52,686 nucleotides of DNA. Origin: Nocardia neocaledoniensis. Its GTDB lineage: Bacteria; Actinomycetota; Actinomycetes; Mycobacteriales; Mycobacteriaceae. Every line of letters begins with the position of its first letter. The first letter of the stretch is position 1. A program made the translations under genes and the position numbers. This document shows positions 9,306 to 18,928 of this stretch, piece after piece. The DNA lies in NCBI RefSeq assembly GCF_003182135.1, contig NZ_QGTL01000021.1:1-52686 (forward strand), written 5' to 3'. Under the pieces are notes generated by a model, which did not search any database, was not told the origin of the DNA, and saw only the letters and a program-made list of their open reading frames with translations.

Positions 9306-11273
9306 TCAGGCTTCCGCGGCGCGCAGCGACTCGGTGGCCGCGAGATCGACACGCAGACCTTCCGGGTCGGCGTACGCGTCGCCGACCACGACCACGCCGA
9401 AGTCGCGAGCGGCACCTTCGACGGTGATGTACTCGTCGCGCACGTCCCGCTTGACGAGTTCGGGGTCGCGGGCGAACGGATCACCCCATCCGCCACCGCC
9501 GTTGGTCAGGTAGCGCCACGTGGCTCCGGTGGCGGTCGACCAGATCGGGGTGCGTCCGTAGTAGAAGAACTCGCCGTCCGGATCGGGTACCTGGCTCGCC
9601 GGATCGAGCGTCCCCGCCACCGCGACCGAGCCGGCGTATACCGCGGGACCGAAACCGATCAGCGATTCGGGCCCGGTGACCGGCGCACCGTCCTGACCGA
9701 AGATCCAGACCCCGCCCAGTGCCCCGTCTCGGCCGCCGTACACCCCGACTCCGCTGGCCTCGCGGAATCGCAATGGGACGGTCTGGTGCTGCCCGGCCTG
9801 GGTGTACTGGATGTCCTTGACGATCGCGGCGCCACCCCGGGCCACACCGGGTCCCGCGGTGTCGGCAACGAACTCGCGGCGCATGATGCGCAACGGGAAG
9901 TCGGCCTCGAGCGATTCAGTGGACGGCGACATCAGGTTGAAGATGTAGGCGCACGAGCAGCCGTCGCCGTCACCCTCTTTCGAACCGCCGCGTGGGCCGT
10001 GTTCCCCGCCTGCCATCGCCGAACAGAACCACGGCGTGCCGTCCGGTCCCACGCCGTTGGCGTTGTGGACATAGGCGGCGCCGAAGTCACCGCCGAGCGC
10101 GTCGGCCCCGAGCACGGGCCCGAGCACCCGCAGCAGGATGGTAACGATCAGCGACTGAACCTCGTAATAGCAGAACACCGCGCCGTCCGGCGGCAGCGCG
10201 CTGGTGATCGAACCCGGCGGCACCAGGATGTCGAAGTCGCGGAAGGTGCCCGAGGTGAACTCACTGTCGGGCGAGAGCACCATCTTCAAGCCGACGCCCA
10301 CCGCCGTCTTCACATCCAGCGCACCGGCATTGATACAGGTACGCGCCTGCCGGGACGAGCCGCTGAAGTCGACTTCCACCGCGCTCCCCCGTTTGCGCAG
10401 GTTCAGCCGGACGACGTACTCCTCGGCATCGTCGACTCCGTCGGCGTCCAGCCGCCCCGATCCGCTGTAGTCGCCGTCGGGCAGGGAGGCGAAGGCGCCG
10501 CGCATCCGTTCGGCCGAGGCGTCGCAGGCGTAGCGCATGCTGCCCAGGTAGGCCTGGATGCCGTAGCGGTCGATGGTCTCGCGGATAAGCCGCTCGCCGA
10601 GCGTGCAGCAGCCGTGGATGGTCTTGAAGTCGGGCAGCATCAGCTCGCCCAGCCGGACGTTGTCGAAGATCAGCGAGAAGGTCTCGCGTACCGGCTCGCC
10701 CGCGTGGTATAGCAGGCGCGGGCTGATGACGATGCCGTCCTCGTAGATGTTGTGCTTCATCGCCGAGAAGCCGCCAGGGAAGATACCGCCGGCGTCGAGC
10801 TGGTGTGCCCGCAGCGCCAGGAAACCGACGATCTTCTCGTCGTAAAATACCGGGCGGACGAAAAGTACGTCGTTGTAATGGTTCCCGACGCGGTAGACGT
10901 CGTTGCAGACCAGCAGGTCGCCGGGCACCAGGCGCTCGGGGCCATATTCCTCGACCGTCACCCGCACCGCATCCGACATCGTGCCCAGGAACACCGACAG
11001 GCCGTTGGTGACCGCGCTCATGGCGTAGTCCTGTTCCGGCGGTGCGCAGATGCAGGCCGCGAAGTCATAGCACAGGGCGATGATCGGAGAGAACGCGCGA
11101 TGCAGCAGTCCGGTGGTGACGTGCTGTACCGAGTAGCGCAGCCGGTTGGCGACCACACCGGCGGTGAAGCGATCGCAGTCGTAGCGGCTCGCGAATTCGT
11201 CATCGCTCAGGTCCCGCAGGAGGGTCTGCGGCGGGGCGAGCCCGGCGGAGACTGCGAGAGTGGGGGTGATCAT
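9306..11273 (-). CDS. Hydantoinase B/oxoprolinase-family carboxylase subunit
   Basis: The 655-residue protein is a HyuB-family subunit: FSPIIALCYDFAACICA, GPERLVPGDLLVCNDVYRVG with its following HYNDV, and HQLDAGGIFPGGF are typical blocks, and a glycine-rich C-terminal part ends RYLTNGGGGWGDPFARDPE. In hydantoinases and oxoprolinases HyuB carries part of the ring-opening site; in acetone and acetophenone carboxylases the homologous subunit carboxylates the phosphorylated ketone. The ATG at 11273 sits two bases after the hyuA stop, with GAGGAGAAC before it, so the two are translationally coupled. Presence of a zinc-ribbon partner at the operon head favours the carboxylase reading over a plain hydantoinase. 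It is the last gene of the three-gene operon. Confidence 0.93.
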   Translation of the reverse strand: MITPTLAVSAGLAPPQTLLRDLSDDEFASRYDCDRFTAGVVANRLRYSVQHVTTGLLHRAFSPIIALCYDFAACICAPPEQDYAMSAVTNGLSVFLGTMSDAVRVTVEEYGPERLVPGDLLVCNDVYRVGNHYNDVLFVRPVFYDEKIVGFLALRAHQLDAGGIFPGGFSAMKHNIYEDGIVISPRLLYHAGEPVRETFSLIFDNVRLGELMLPDFKTIHGCCTLGERLIRETIDRYGIQAYLGSMRYACDASAERMRGAFASLPDGDYSGSGRLDADGVDDAEEYVVRLNLRKRGSAVEVDFSGSSRQARTCINAGALDVKTAVGVGLKMVLSPDSEFTSGTFRDFDILVPPGSITSALPPDGAVFCYYEVQSLIVTILLRVLGPVLGADALGGDFGAAYVHNANGVGPDGTPWFCSAMAGGEHGPRGGSKEGDGDGCSCAYIFNLMSPSTESLEADFPLRIMRREFVADTAGPGVARGGAAIVKDIQYTQAGQHQTVPLRFREASGVGVYGGRDGALGGVWIFGQDGAPVTGPESLIGFGPAVYAGSVAVAGTLDPASQVPDPDGEFFYYGRTPIWSTATGATWRYLTNGGGGWGDPFARDPELVKRDVRDEYITVEGAARDFGVVVVGDAYADPEGLRVDLAATESLRAAEA

Positions 11274-11275
11274 GA

Positions 11276-13330
11276 TCAGTTCTCCTCGGTACGGGTGATG
11301 ACGATTTCGCCGACGCTGCCGACCCGAGCCGTCTGGCCGGCCAGCACGAAGGTCGTCGACAGCGGTTCACGGATCACGGCCGGACCGGTGATCACATCGC
11401 CGAGCAGCAGCTGCTCGCGCTCGAACTCCTGCGCCACGATGTCGACGTCCTCGAGGTGGTGCAGGGTGACCGTGCCGGTCGGGATCGGGCGCTCACCGGA
11501 GGGACGGCGCGCCGGGCGCGGGTATTCGACCTTCGCGGTGGGCACCACCGCGGTGAGCCGGTAGGTGACGCCCTGCACCGGCATCCCCTCGAACCGGTTA
11601 CCCGAGCGTTTCTCGTAGCCGTCGTGGAAGTTGGTGATCATCTGCTCGATCGCCTCGGCGGTGATGGTCCCGCCCGGTACCTCGACGAACGGGGTCTCCC
11701 AGACCTGGCCCATGAGATGGCCGTCGAAGGTGCGCACGAAGGTGACCGTCTCTGCATCGTTGCCGAGCTCGTGGCGCATCTCGGCTTCCATCTCGCGGTA
11801 GACGGTGTCGATGTCCTCGGCCGCGTCGGGGGTGAGGATCGTGTAGGAGGTGCGGCTGTCGGCGTGCACCTGGTCCGCGCTGACCAGGCCCAGGGCCGAG
11901 AACAAACCGGGATACGGCGGCACGATGACCGATTTGAGATTGATCAGGTCGAGCAGCGCGGGCAGCATCATCGACCCGGCCGCACCGAAGGAGACCATCG
12001 CGTAGTCGCGGGGGTCGACACCGTCCTTGACGATGACGTCGAGAATGCCTTCGGCCACATTGTTGACGGCCATGCGGTAGGCGAAGCGGACCCGCTCCGA
12101 CAGTGTGGCCTTGGTGTCGAGCCGGTCGAACGCCGCCGCAGACAGGGCTGGGTCCAGCGTGGACCGGCCCGCGGCGAAACGGGTGCCGTCGAGGATGCCG
12201 ATCAGCAGAAAGGTGTCGGTCGTGGTGGGCACGGTCCCACCGCGTCCGTAGCAGGCCGGTCCCGGATCGGCGCCCGCGCTCTCCGGCCCCACCTGGATCT
12301 CGCCGGTCGGGGTGATGCTCACGATGCTGCCCCCACCGGCGCCGACGCTGACGATCTCGTTGGACAGCGTGTTGACCAGCAGGTCGTGTTCGAGTTCGAA
12401 CGTGGTGTTGACGAAAGGATCGCCGCCGGTCACGAGACTGATGTCGGCCGAGGTGCCGCCGATGTCGACACACAGCAGATTGGGCTCGTCGATCATCGCG
12501 CCGAGCCGGGCACACGCGACCGTGCCCGCCGCTGGACCGGAGAACACGATGCGCGACGGGCGTTCGAGGGCGACATCGATCGGAGCCAGCGTCGCCGCGC
12601 AGTCTGCGAAGTTCAGGTCACCGGTGAATCCCAGCCCGGTGAGCCCGGATTCGAGCTGCTTGGCGTACGGCCCGTAGATCTTCTTCATCAGGACGTCGAC
12701 GACGGTGGTCGAGGCACGCGGATACTCGCGTGCCAGCGGCGACACCTCGCTCGAGATCGAGCACGCGATGTCGCCGAGCTCCTCGCGCACGAGGTCGCGC
12801 AGCTGCCGCTCGTGGGTGCCGTCGACGTAGGAATTCAGCAGACAGATGGCCACACCCTCGATCCCGCAGCCGCCGAGGATCCGCAGCTGTTCGCGGGCCT
12901 GCGCGGCATCGAGCGGGATCACCACCGACCCATCGGCACCGATTCGCTCGAGGACGCCGCGGCGCAGGTAACGCGGCACGATCGGCGCGGTGACGTCGCC
13001 GAAGCTGCGTCGCCAACGGGGGTCGGTGTTGGCGTGGGCCGGGCGCTGGGCGCGGGCCATGTCGAGGATGTCACGGTGCCCCTCCGTGGTGAGAAACGCG
13101 ATCTTGGGCAGACGCCGGGTGATGATCGCGTTCAGCCCGTGAGTGCTGGCGTGGTTGAAGACCGCGGCGTCGGTGACACCGACCTCGGCGGCCCCTTCCA
13201 GGACTGCCTTGTAGCTTTCGGTGACGTTCGTGGCGACCTTGACGGTCTCGATCCGGCCGTTCTTCACCGACACGATGTCGGTGAAGGTTCCGCCGACGTC
13301 GACGCCGATCATGCCTATGGTGTGCGGCAC
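11276..13330 (-). CDS. Hydantoinase A/oxoprolinase-family ATPase subunit
   Basis: The 684-residue HyuA-family protein has the actin-like ATPase fold: MIGVDVGGTFTDIVSV at the N-terminus is phosphate loop 1 and LLCVDIGGTSADISLVTGG near residue 285 is the second. Family blocks such as TTVVDVLMKKIYGPY and ESAGADPGPACYGRGG are also present. In ketone carboxylases this subunit phosphorylates the ketone enol and bicarbonate; in hydantoinases it drives ring opening. The start is GTG at 13330, preceded by GAAGGGAAC. It lies 39 bases after the zinc-ribbon gene and is coupled to hyuB. Length is normal and no key residue is missing. The natural substrate cannot be told from sequence. Confidence 0.94.
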   Translation of the reverse strand: MPHTIGMIGVDVGGTFTDIVSVKNGRIETVKVATNVTESYKAVLEGAAEVGVTDAAVFNHASTHGLNAIITRRLPKIAFLTTEGHRDILDMARAQRPAHANTDPRWRRSFGDVTAPIVPRYLRRGVLERIGADGSVVIPLDAAQAREQLRILGGCGIEGVAICLLNSYVDGTHERQLRDLVREELGDIACSISSEVSPLAREYPRASTTVVDVLMKKIYGPYAKQLESGLTGLGFTGDLNFADCAATLAPIDVALERPSRIVFSGPAAGTVACARLGAMIDEPNLLCVDIGGTSADISLVTGGDPFVNTTFELEHDLLVNTLSNEIVSVGAGGGSIVSITPTGEIQVGPESAGADPGPACYGRGGTVPTTTDTFLLIGILDGTRFAAGRSTLDPALSAAAFDRLDTKATLSERVRFAYRMAVNNVAEGILDVIVKDGVDPRDYAMVSFGAAGSMMLPALLDLINLKSVIVPPYPGLFSALGLVSADQVHADSRTSYTILTPDAAEDIDTVYREMEAEMRHELGNDAETVTFVRTFDGHLMGQVWETPFVEVPGGTITAEAIEQMITNFHDGYEKRSGNRFEGMPVQGVTYRLTAVVPTAKVEYPRPARRPSGERPIPTGTVTLHHLEDVDIVAQEFEREQLLLGDVITGPAVIREPLSTTFVLAGQTARVGSVGEIVITRTEEN

Positions 13331-13369
13331 TGCTTCGTTCCCTTCGTCTTTCGTGGTGTGCGGCGCCGG

Positions 13370-13594
13370 TCAGATCCGGTCCGCCAGCAGTTCGATCGGT
13401 CCCAGCTTCGGACCCGGGTCACGGCGCAGGGAGTACAGGCAGTTCGCGCACTTCACGACGTCGAACCAGCCACCTTCGGACAGCACCGGGTATCTCTGCA
13501 CCGATTCGGCCGCGCAGCGCGGGCACGCGCCGGGCACGCCCGCGCGCGCGACCGACAGTGTCGGCTCGCTCGGGCGGGGATGGGCGATGGTCAT
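13370..13594 (-). CDS. Small zinc-ribbon protein, probable third carboxylase subunit
   Basis: The 74-residue protein has two CxxC pairs, PGACPRCAAESVQRY and FDVVKCANCLYSLR, spaced as in a zinc ribbon, with a conserved-looking Pro/Gly-rich tail. The start is firm: GAGGAGAAATC precedes the ATG at 13594, while the open frame to 13639 adds 15 residues without a ribosome site. It heads the operon with hyuA and hyuB. Acetone carboxylase (gamma subunit) and acetophenone carboxylase also have a small zinc-containing subunit in addition to HyuA/HyuB-like chains. I therefore propose it as a structural subunit, but the homology is a judgement from the Cys pattern and context, not from a search. Confidence 0.8.
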   Translation of the reverse strand: MTIAHPRPSEPTLSVARAGVPGACPRCAAESVQRYPVLSEGGWFDVVKCANCLYSLRRDPGPKLGPIELLADRI

Positions 13595-13683
13595 GATTTC
13601 TCCTCTACGTCGTTGTGGGAAGAACGGCGGGTCGGCCACGGCAACGGGCCGGGATCCGCGGCCCCGTCGGTATCGCGGGACAA

Positions 13684-13702
13684 AATCTAACGGGTTATGG
13701 AA
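13684..13702. promoter_or_regulatory. TetR-type operator-like site before the carboxylase operon
   Basis: ATCTAACGGGTTATGGAA resembles TTCTAACGGAACCTTAGA at 44339: both have TCTAACGG, with an imperfect TTAGA-like arm seven bases later. It lies about 90 bases upstream of the zinc-ribbon start and in the divergent gap with the TetR gene. A related half-site (GTTAGAAATATT) lies at 13851-13862, nearer the TetR start. Confidence 0.45.
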
Positions 13703-13908
13703 AAAATATAACGCACTTCACATGTGCGCAAGACCACACTCTGTTTATTTTCTGGACCGCACATGCTGGTAAATCTGACGGTTGCCGGCCTCAGACGACA
13801 TCAACCGCGGCACAGCAGCTCCGGGATCGAACGATGTATTCTTCAGTTTGTTAGAAATATTGGCCGCGCTGCCCGCCGGCAATCCGACGACAGAGGGGAA
13901 CCAGGCCC

Positions 13909-14550
13909 ATGCCACGCTCGAGTACCGCTTCCACCCGCCCGGCGCGAGGGCTGAGCAAGTCCGCGGCGACTCGCAGGCGAGTCATCGACGCCGCCGCCCG
14001 GCTGCTGGTGACCCACGGCTACAGCGGAACCCGGCTGTCGGACGTGGCCGACGAGGCAGGCTTACAGGCGGGCAGCCTGTACTACCACTTCAGCTCCAAG
14101 GAAGCGCTGGTCGAGGAGGTGCTGCGCTACGGAATCCAGTTCACCCACGGCCAGGTGCGCGTCGTGGTCGATCAGCTGCCGGAGAACGCGACCCCCGGCC
14201 AGCGGCTCGCCGCCGCGGTCGACGGCTTCGTGGCCGCCATTCTCGAGCTCGGTTATATGTCGCCGGCCTACATCCGCAGCTACCGACAGCTCCCGGCGGA
14301 GATCCAGGACCGGTTGCGGCCGATCCGGCAGGCCTTCGGCCGGCTGTGGGAGGAACTGATCGACGCGGCCATCGATTCCGGTGAACTGCGGTCCGATATC
14401 GACCCGTACGTGCTGCGTCTGTTCATCGTGCACACCCTCGAACAGGTGCCCGAATGGCCCGAGAAGACCCGTCGGTCGATCACCGACATCTCCGCGACCA
14501 TGCGGACCCTCCTGTTCGCGGGTGTGGCGGGTGATCACCCGCGTTCGTGA
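13909..14550 (+). CDS. TetR family regulator 1
   Basis: The 213-residue regulator has a TetR helix-turn-helix at residues 15-65 (SKSAATRRRVIDAAARLLV, LSDVADEAGLQAGSLYYHF, SSKEALVEEVL) and a helical ligand domain with AYIRSYRQLPAEIQDRL. It is divergent from the zinc-ribbon/hyuA/hyuB operon, about 315 bases away, and probably represses it. It is a paralogue of the TetR at 44476, with the same SKSAATR opening, SLYY(H/Y)F-SKE(A/E)LVEEVL block and ATP-like spacing into R-NYR/RSYR-ELP. Operator-like TTAGAA sites lie near both genes. GAGGGGAAC precedes the ATG. Its last 16 bases overlap the end of the convergent ligase gene. Confidence 0.93.
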   Translation: MPRSSTASTRPARGLSKSAATRRRVIDAAARLLVTHGYSGTRLSDVADEAGLQAGSLYYHFSSKEALVEEVLRYGIQFTHGQVRVVVDQLPENATPGQRLAAAVDGFVAAILELGYMSPAYIRSYRQLPAEIQDRLRPIRQAFGRLWEELIDAAIDSGELRSDIDPYVLRLFIVHTLEQVPEWPEKTRRSITDISATMRTLLFAGVAGDHPRS

Positions 14551-16295
14551 AAACTCAGCTCGGCCACTGTCGTTCGCGCCTGTTCGGGCCCGATGAGACG
14601 CTGGGCGATCGGCACCAACCGGAACTTCTGCACTTTGCCGGTACTGGTTTGCGGTATGTCCTGCGCTCCTGTGATGAACACGTGACGGGGCACCTTGAAC
14701 CGGGCGAGACCGGCCCGGCACGCAGCGATCAGCTCCTCGGGGTCCGGGGTTGCGCCCGGATCCGGGATGACGAAGGCACAGCCCGACTCCCCCCACAGCT
14801 CGTCGGGCACGCCGACGACGTAGGCCTGACTCACGCCCGGCTGTCGGGTGAGCAGGTCCTCGACCTCCTTAGGCATCACCAGTTCTCCGCCGCTCTTGTA
14901 CAGGTCCTTGGCCCTGCCGGTGATCACGAGGGAACCGTCGGGCAGGAACCTGCCGACATCGCCCGAGTGCAGCCAGCCCGCACGGAGCACCGCGTCGGTG
15001 TCCTCCGGGCGATTCCAGTAGCCCAGCATCGTCGACGGACCACGGGAGACCAGTTCTCCCTCCTGCCCGGCCGGCACTTCGTCGCCAGTCGCCGGATCCA
15101 ACACCCGATATTGGGCGAGGACTCCCCCGAATTCCGGAATTCCGGCTGCCCCACTGGGTTTGGGTCTGCCGACTGTTCTGGTCAGTACCGACACCGGGTC
15201 CTCGGGCTGGGTCATCACGCTCGCGCCGATTTCGGTCATGCCATACGCGGTGGTCAGTTCGGTGACACCGAGTGCCTCTTCGATTCGCTCCCACAGCCAG
15301 CTCGGCGCCACCGCCGAGCCCGACAGCATGCGTTGTAGCGAGGACAGGTCGAACCGGTCCCGCTCCGGGTGTTGCACCAGTGCCACACTCATGGTCGGCA
15401 CGCCGAGCAGATCGGTGACGCGATGCTTCTCGATCGCGGCGAAGTACTCGAGGGGCTCGAACTTCGGTTGCGGGAGGATCGCGCCGCCGACGAACAACGA
15501 GGCCTGGATGGCATGTTCGTAGGCGAACAGGTGATAGCACGGCAGAGCGAAGACCACCCGGTTGCCGTCGGGCAGCGCACGGCAGTAGGCCGACCCGTAG
15601 GAAGTGCGCTGCAGCGCGTCGTGGGTCAACAGCACGCCTTTGGGGCTGCCGGTGGTGCCGGAGGTGTAGAGGATGTCGGACGGGTCGCCGGGGTCACGCA
15701 GGCCGCCGGGCGCCAGGCCGGTGTGCTCCTCGCCGATCCGCTCGACATCCGACAGGTCGAGCACACCGTCGCGGCCGGTCCCGGCACCGGCCGGATCGAA
15801 CATCACCACGCGCGACAGTTCGCCGATCACCGGCACGCCCGTGCGATCCCAACCGGGGGCCAGCTCGTCGAGCATGGCCAGATAGTCCATGTCCCGGAAT
15901 CCGGTCATAGTGATCAGGACCCGGCAATTGGACTGGGCCAGCACATAGCCCAGTTCGTCGGTGCGGTAGAGGTAGTTCAGCGGCACGGCCACGCCGCCGA
16001 CCCGGGCGATCGCCATCTTCAACGGGGTGTACTCCGGGAAGTTGGCCATGATCAGCCCGACGTGATCACCCGGGCGCACCCCGATCGCGGCCAGACCGTC
16101 GGCGAGCCGACGGGCCCATCGCTGCACCTCACGATAGGTCAGGACGAGATCCCCAGCGATGACGTAGGGCCGGTCGGGGAACCGTTCGACCGTATGGTCG
16201 AACTGCTGGTCCAGGGTCCGCGGCACCCAGGGCGCGAACTCCGCTTCCAGTGCCGCGCGACGCTGCGCGGGCGATGCTGTGAGCTCAGTGGTCAT
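14535..16295 (-). CDS. AMP-forming acyl-CoA ligase (ANL family)
   Basis: The 586-residue enzyme should activate a carboxylic acid to its CoA thioester through an acyl-AMP. Motifs appear in order: the P-loop DILYTSGTTGSPKGVLLTH, ELTTAYGMTEIGAS, LHSGDVGRFLPDGSLVITGR with KDLYKSGGELVMPKEVE, and the catalytic lysine block QTSTGKVQKFRL near the C-terminus. Length and order are those of medium/long-chain or aryl-acid ligases. The start overlaps the upstream SDR stop in ATGA, so the two are translationally coupled. It is the last gene of an ALDH-SDR-ligase operon, which could turn an alcohol or aldehyde stepwise into an acyl-CoA. Chain specificity is not readable. Confidence 0.95.
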   Translation of the reverse strand: MTTELTASPAQRRAALEAEFAPWVPRTLDQQFDHTVERFPDRPYVIAGDLVLTYREVQRWARRLADGLAAIGVRPGDHVGLIMANFPEYTPLKMAIARVGGVAVPLNYLYRTDELGYVLAQSNCRVLITMTGFRDMDYLAMLDELAPGWDRTGVPVIGELSRVVMFDPAGAGTGRDGVLDLSDVERIGEEHTGLAPGGLRDPGDPSDILYTSGTTGSPKGVLLTHDALQRTSYGSAYCRALPDGNRVVFALPCYHLFAYEHAIQASLFVGGAILPQPKFEPLEYFAAIEKHRVTDLLGVPTMSVALVQHPERDRFDLSSLQRMLSGSAVAPSWLWERIEEALGVTELTTAYGMTEIGASVMTQPEDPVSVLTRTVGRPKPSGAAGIPEFGGVLAQYRVLDPATGDEVPAGQEGELVSRGPSTMLGYWNRPEDTDAVLRAGWLHSGDVGRFLPDGSLVITGRAKDLYKSGGELVMPKEVEDLLTRQPGVSQAYVVGVPDELWGESGCAFVIPDPGATPDPEELIAACRAGLARFKVPRHVFITGAQDIPQTSTGKVQKFRLVPIAQRLIGPEQARTTVAELSFHERG

Positions 16296-17170
16296 CGCGT
16301 GCCTTCCGCGAGCACCTCGACCTTGCGGTGGATGGTCGACCGGGCACCGGTGCTGCCGCGGTTCACGCCAACCAAGCCGCGCAGCGCCGGGTTGTTGTTC
16401 ACCAGGTCACCGAGCTGGGGACCTGCTGCCATCATGCCACCGTCGACCGTGATCACCTCACCGGTGATGAAGGCGGCCTCCTCGCTGGCCAGAAAGGACA
16501 CCACCGCGGCGACGTGGTCGGCGACCCCGGCGTAGGGCAGGGGCTGGATCGTGCCCAGCACCGGGGCGAGGTCGTCGGAGGTCATTCCGATCAGTGGCGT
16601 GGTGATGATGCCGGGCGAGACCGCGTTCACCCGGATTCGGTCGGGGGCGAACTCCAGGGAGGCCATCCGGGTCAGGTGCTCGACGCCGGCCTTGGCGACC
16701 GAGTATGCCTGAACGCCGATGCCGGCGGCCTGGGCACCGATGGAGCCGAAGTTGACGATCGCCCCACCGGTGCCTTGCTCACGCATGACCCGGCCGGCGT
16801 GCTTGGTGCCGAGGAAGACACTGCGCAGCACGACGTCGAAGGTGTAGTCCCAGTCGGCGACCTCGATCTCGGTCAACGGTCCGAACGCCCCGCCGACACC
16901 GGCGGCATTGACCAGGACGTCCAAGCGCCCGAATTCCGCCCGTGTGCGCGACACCGCGGCTTCGAAGTCGGCTTCCTCGCTCACATCGGTGCGGACGAAC
17001 CGGACCCGGTCGCCCGCACCGTGGTCGGTGAACTCGGCGACAGTGCGCTGCGCGACTTCCTCGTTGAGGTCGGCGATCACCACCCCGAAACCACGATCGA
17101 GGAAGCGGGCCACACTCGCCCGGCCCATACCGCTGGCGCCACCGGTCACCAATGCGCTCTGCTGTGTCAT
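16292..17170 (-). CDS. Short-chain dehydrogenase/reductase 1
   Basis: The 292-residue NAD(P)-dependent oxidoreductase has the Rossmann loop LVTGGASGMGRAS at residues 8-18, VNAAG, the Ser region VNFGSIGAQ and the catalytic YSVAK, then NAVSPGIITTP. AAGGAGTTGCAG fixes the ATG at 17170; the open frame to 17221 adds residues without a ribosome site. The protein carries about 40 residues after the usual SDR end (TVDGGMM), which is longer than most family members. It sits between ALDH and ligase genes in one operon and probably oxidises an alcohol or reduces a ketone intermediate of the same pathway. Confidence 0.93.
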   Translation of the reverse strand: MTQQSALVTGGASGMGRASVARFLDRGFGVVIADLNEEVAQRTVAEFTDHGAGDRVRFVRTDVSEEADFEAAVSRTRAEFGRLDVLVNAAGVGGAFGPLTEIEVADWDYTFDVVLRSVFLGTKHAGRVMREQGTGGAIVNFGSIGAQAAGIGVQAYSVAKAGVEHLTRMASLEFAPDRIRVNAVSPGIITTPLIGMTSDDLAPVLGTIQPLPYAGVADHVAAVVSFLASEEAAFITGEVITVDGGMMAAGPQLGDLVNNNPALRGLVGVNRGSTGARSTIHRKVEVLAEGTR

Positions 17171-17224
17171 CTGCAACTCCTTGGTTTCTCTCTGTGCTGG
17201 AACGGTTCTCGACGTATCCACGGA

Positions 17225-18700
17225 TCAGCCGAGAAGAACCTGTTTGGCCGCGGCGAATTCGCGGATCCCTTCGGGACCGCATTCACGTCCCCAGCCGGAC
17301 CGTTTCACTCCGCCGAAGGGCGCCGCCATGGTCGGGCCGAAGGTGTTGATCGCGACCGAACCCGAGCGAAGTCGGCGTGCGACGGCGAGGCCGCGCTCAG
17401 GGTCCGCGGTGAACACACTCGCCGCGAGGCCATAGCGAGTGCCGTCGGCGATGCGCACCGCCTCGTCGACATCGTCGTAGGGCAGCAGGACAGCGACGGG
17501 CCCGAAGATCTCCTCCTGCGCCACCCGGTCGCGGGGGTCGGCTCCGGTCAGCAGGGTGGGCTCGTAGAACCAGCCGTCCGGCCGTGCGTCGGGTCGTTTG
17601 CCACCGCAGACGATCTCGGCACCGTCGGCGACCGCAGTGCGTACCGCCGCCTCCGTGCGGTCGTAGGCGACCCGGTTGGCAAGCGGTCCGTGATCGGTGT
17701 CGTTCTCGGCGGGATCACCGATCCGCAACGCGCGATAGGCGGTGGCCAGGGCGTCCGCAATCTCGTCGTGCCGACCGGCGGGGACGAGGATACGTGACAG
17801 GGCGGCGCACACCTGGCCGGCGCCGCTCATCGAGCCCGCGACCAACGCCCGCAGGGACATCTCGAGATCCACATCGTCGAGCAAGATCGCCGGTGACTTG
17901 CCCCCGAGCTCGAAGACGGTGCGGGGCAGATTGTCCGCGGTCTGCCGCAGGATCTCGGCTGCGGCGCGCGGGCCACCGGTGAACGAGACCACCTCCACCC
18001 GCGGATCGCGTACCAGGTGGGCCGACACGTCCGCATCTGCGGCGAGGATGCTCAGAACCCCGGGCGGAAAACCTGCCGCCACAGCGCATTCCGACACCAG
18101 ACGCATGGTCAATGCCGATTCGGGCGCCGCCTTCACCACCACCGTCGAACCGGCCAGGAGCGCGGGGATCACCTTGCACCCGATGGTGGGCAGCGGTCCG
18201 TTGTACGGCATCACCGCCACCACGGGGCCGACGGCTTCGTACTCGATCGACACCGGCCCGACCGGGGTGGAGCGGGACTCGGCCGCGAGCGCGGATTCCG
18301 CTGTCGCAAGGGCGGTGCGCCAGGCGGTGACAGCGGCAAACCGGTGCAGTGTCCGGCCCCAGCGCACCGGGATACCGGCTTCGACCGCCCACAACCGAGT
18401 CAGCTCGTCGAGCCGCTCCTCGAGAAGATCGGCGAAGCGGGAGACCACCTCCGCCCGACGCCCGACTGGCAGCCGCGGCCATTCCCCGGTGAAGGCCTCG
18501 GTGGCCGCCGTGACCGCGTCGTCGGCGTCGGCCGCGGTCGGCACGACCACGTCGGTCACCGGACGTTCGGTCGCCGGGGAGATCACCGGCCGCCACTGCC
18601 CGCCGCGCGAGGGCCGCCACACCCCGCCGACCAGGACCGCGTCGGGGTGCGGGATCGACACCTCGATCCGCAGACCATCGCCAGTCGTCTTCGTTGTCAC
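17225..18700 (-). CDS. Aldehyde dehydrogenase 2
   Basis: The 491-residue ALDH has the Asn block VMPYNGPLPT, cofactor loop VVSFTGGPRAAAE, Glu block FELGGKSPAILLDD and nucleophile block SGAGQVCAALSR, so it should be active. The start is GTG at 18700 with GGAGGTGTCAC before it. It heads the operon ALDH-SDR-ligase (gap to SDR 54 bases). Upstream is a 281-base divergent region shared with the second GntR gene, which probably controls it. It is clearly related to the ALDHs at 4578, 34692 and 46007 but not a recent duplicate, as the catalytic blocks differ at most variable positions. Confidence 0.95.
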   Translation of the reverse strand: MTTKTTGDGLRIEVSIPHPDAVLVGGVWRPSRGGQWRPVISPATERPVTDVVVPTAADADDAVTAATEAFTGEWPRLPVGRRAEVVSRFADLLEERLDELTRLWAVEAGIPVRWGRTLHRFAAVTAWRTALATAESALAAESRSTPVGPVSIEYEAVGPVVAVMPYNGPLPTIGCKVIPALLAGSTVVVKAAPESALTMRLVSECAVAAGFPPGVLSILAADADVSAHLVRDPRVEVVSFTGGPRAAAEILRQTADNLPRTVFELGGKSPAILLDDVDLEMSLRALVAGSMSGAGQVCAALSRILVPAGRHDEIADALATAYRALRIGDPAENDTDHGPLANRVAYDRTEAAVRTAVADGAEIVCGGKRPDARPDGWFYEPTLLTGADPRDRVAQEEIFGPVAVLLPYDDVDEAVRIADGTRYGLAASVFTADPERGLAVARRLRSGSVAINTFGPTMAAPFGGVKRSGWGRECGPEGIREFAAAKQVLLG

Positions 18701-18928
18701 GTGACACCTCCATGGGCTCGGCCTGGAACGGCCGCGAACGCTGTGGGAAGGGATTCGGTTTCTAACTGATCACCGATTGCATTGATGAGCACACGCTGGG
18801 CACATACTGCCACCGAGCGGCTCTTTCACCGATAGTAACCTAATGACTCGTAGATTTTAAGTAGTTTCCGCAGACCAGACGTCGGGCACGGCACGACAAG
18901 GTCGCAGCCAGGCGTAGCGCCGGAAATC

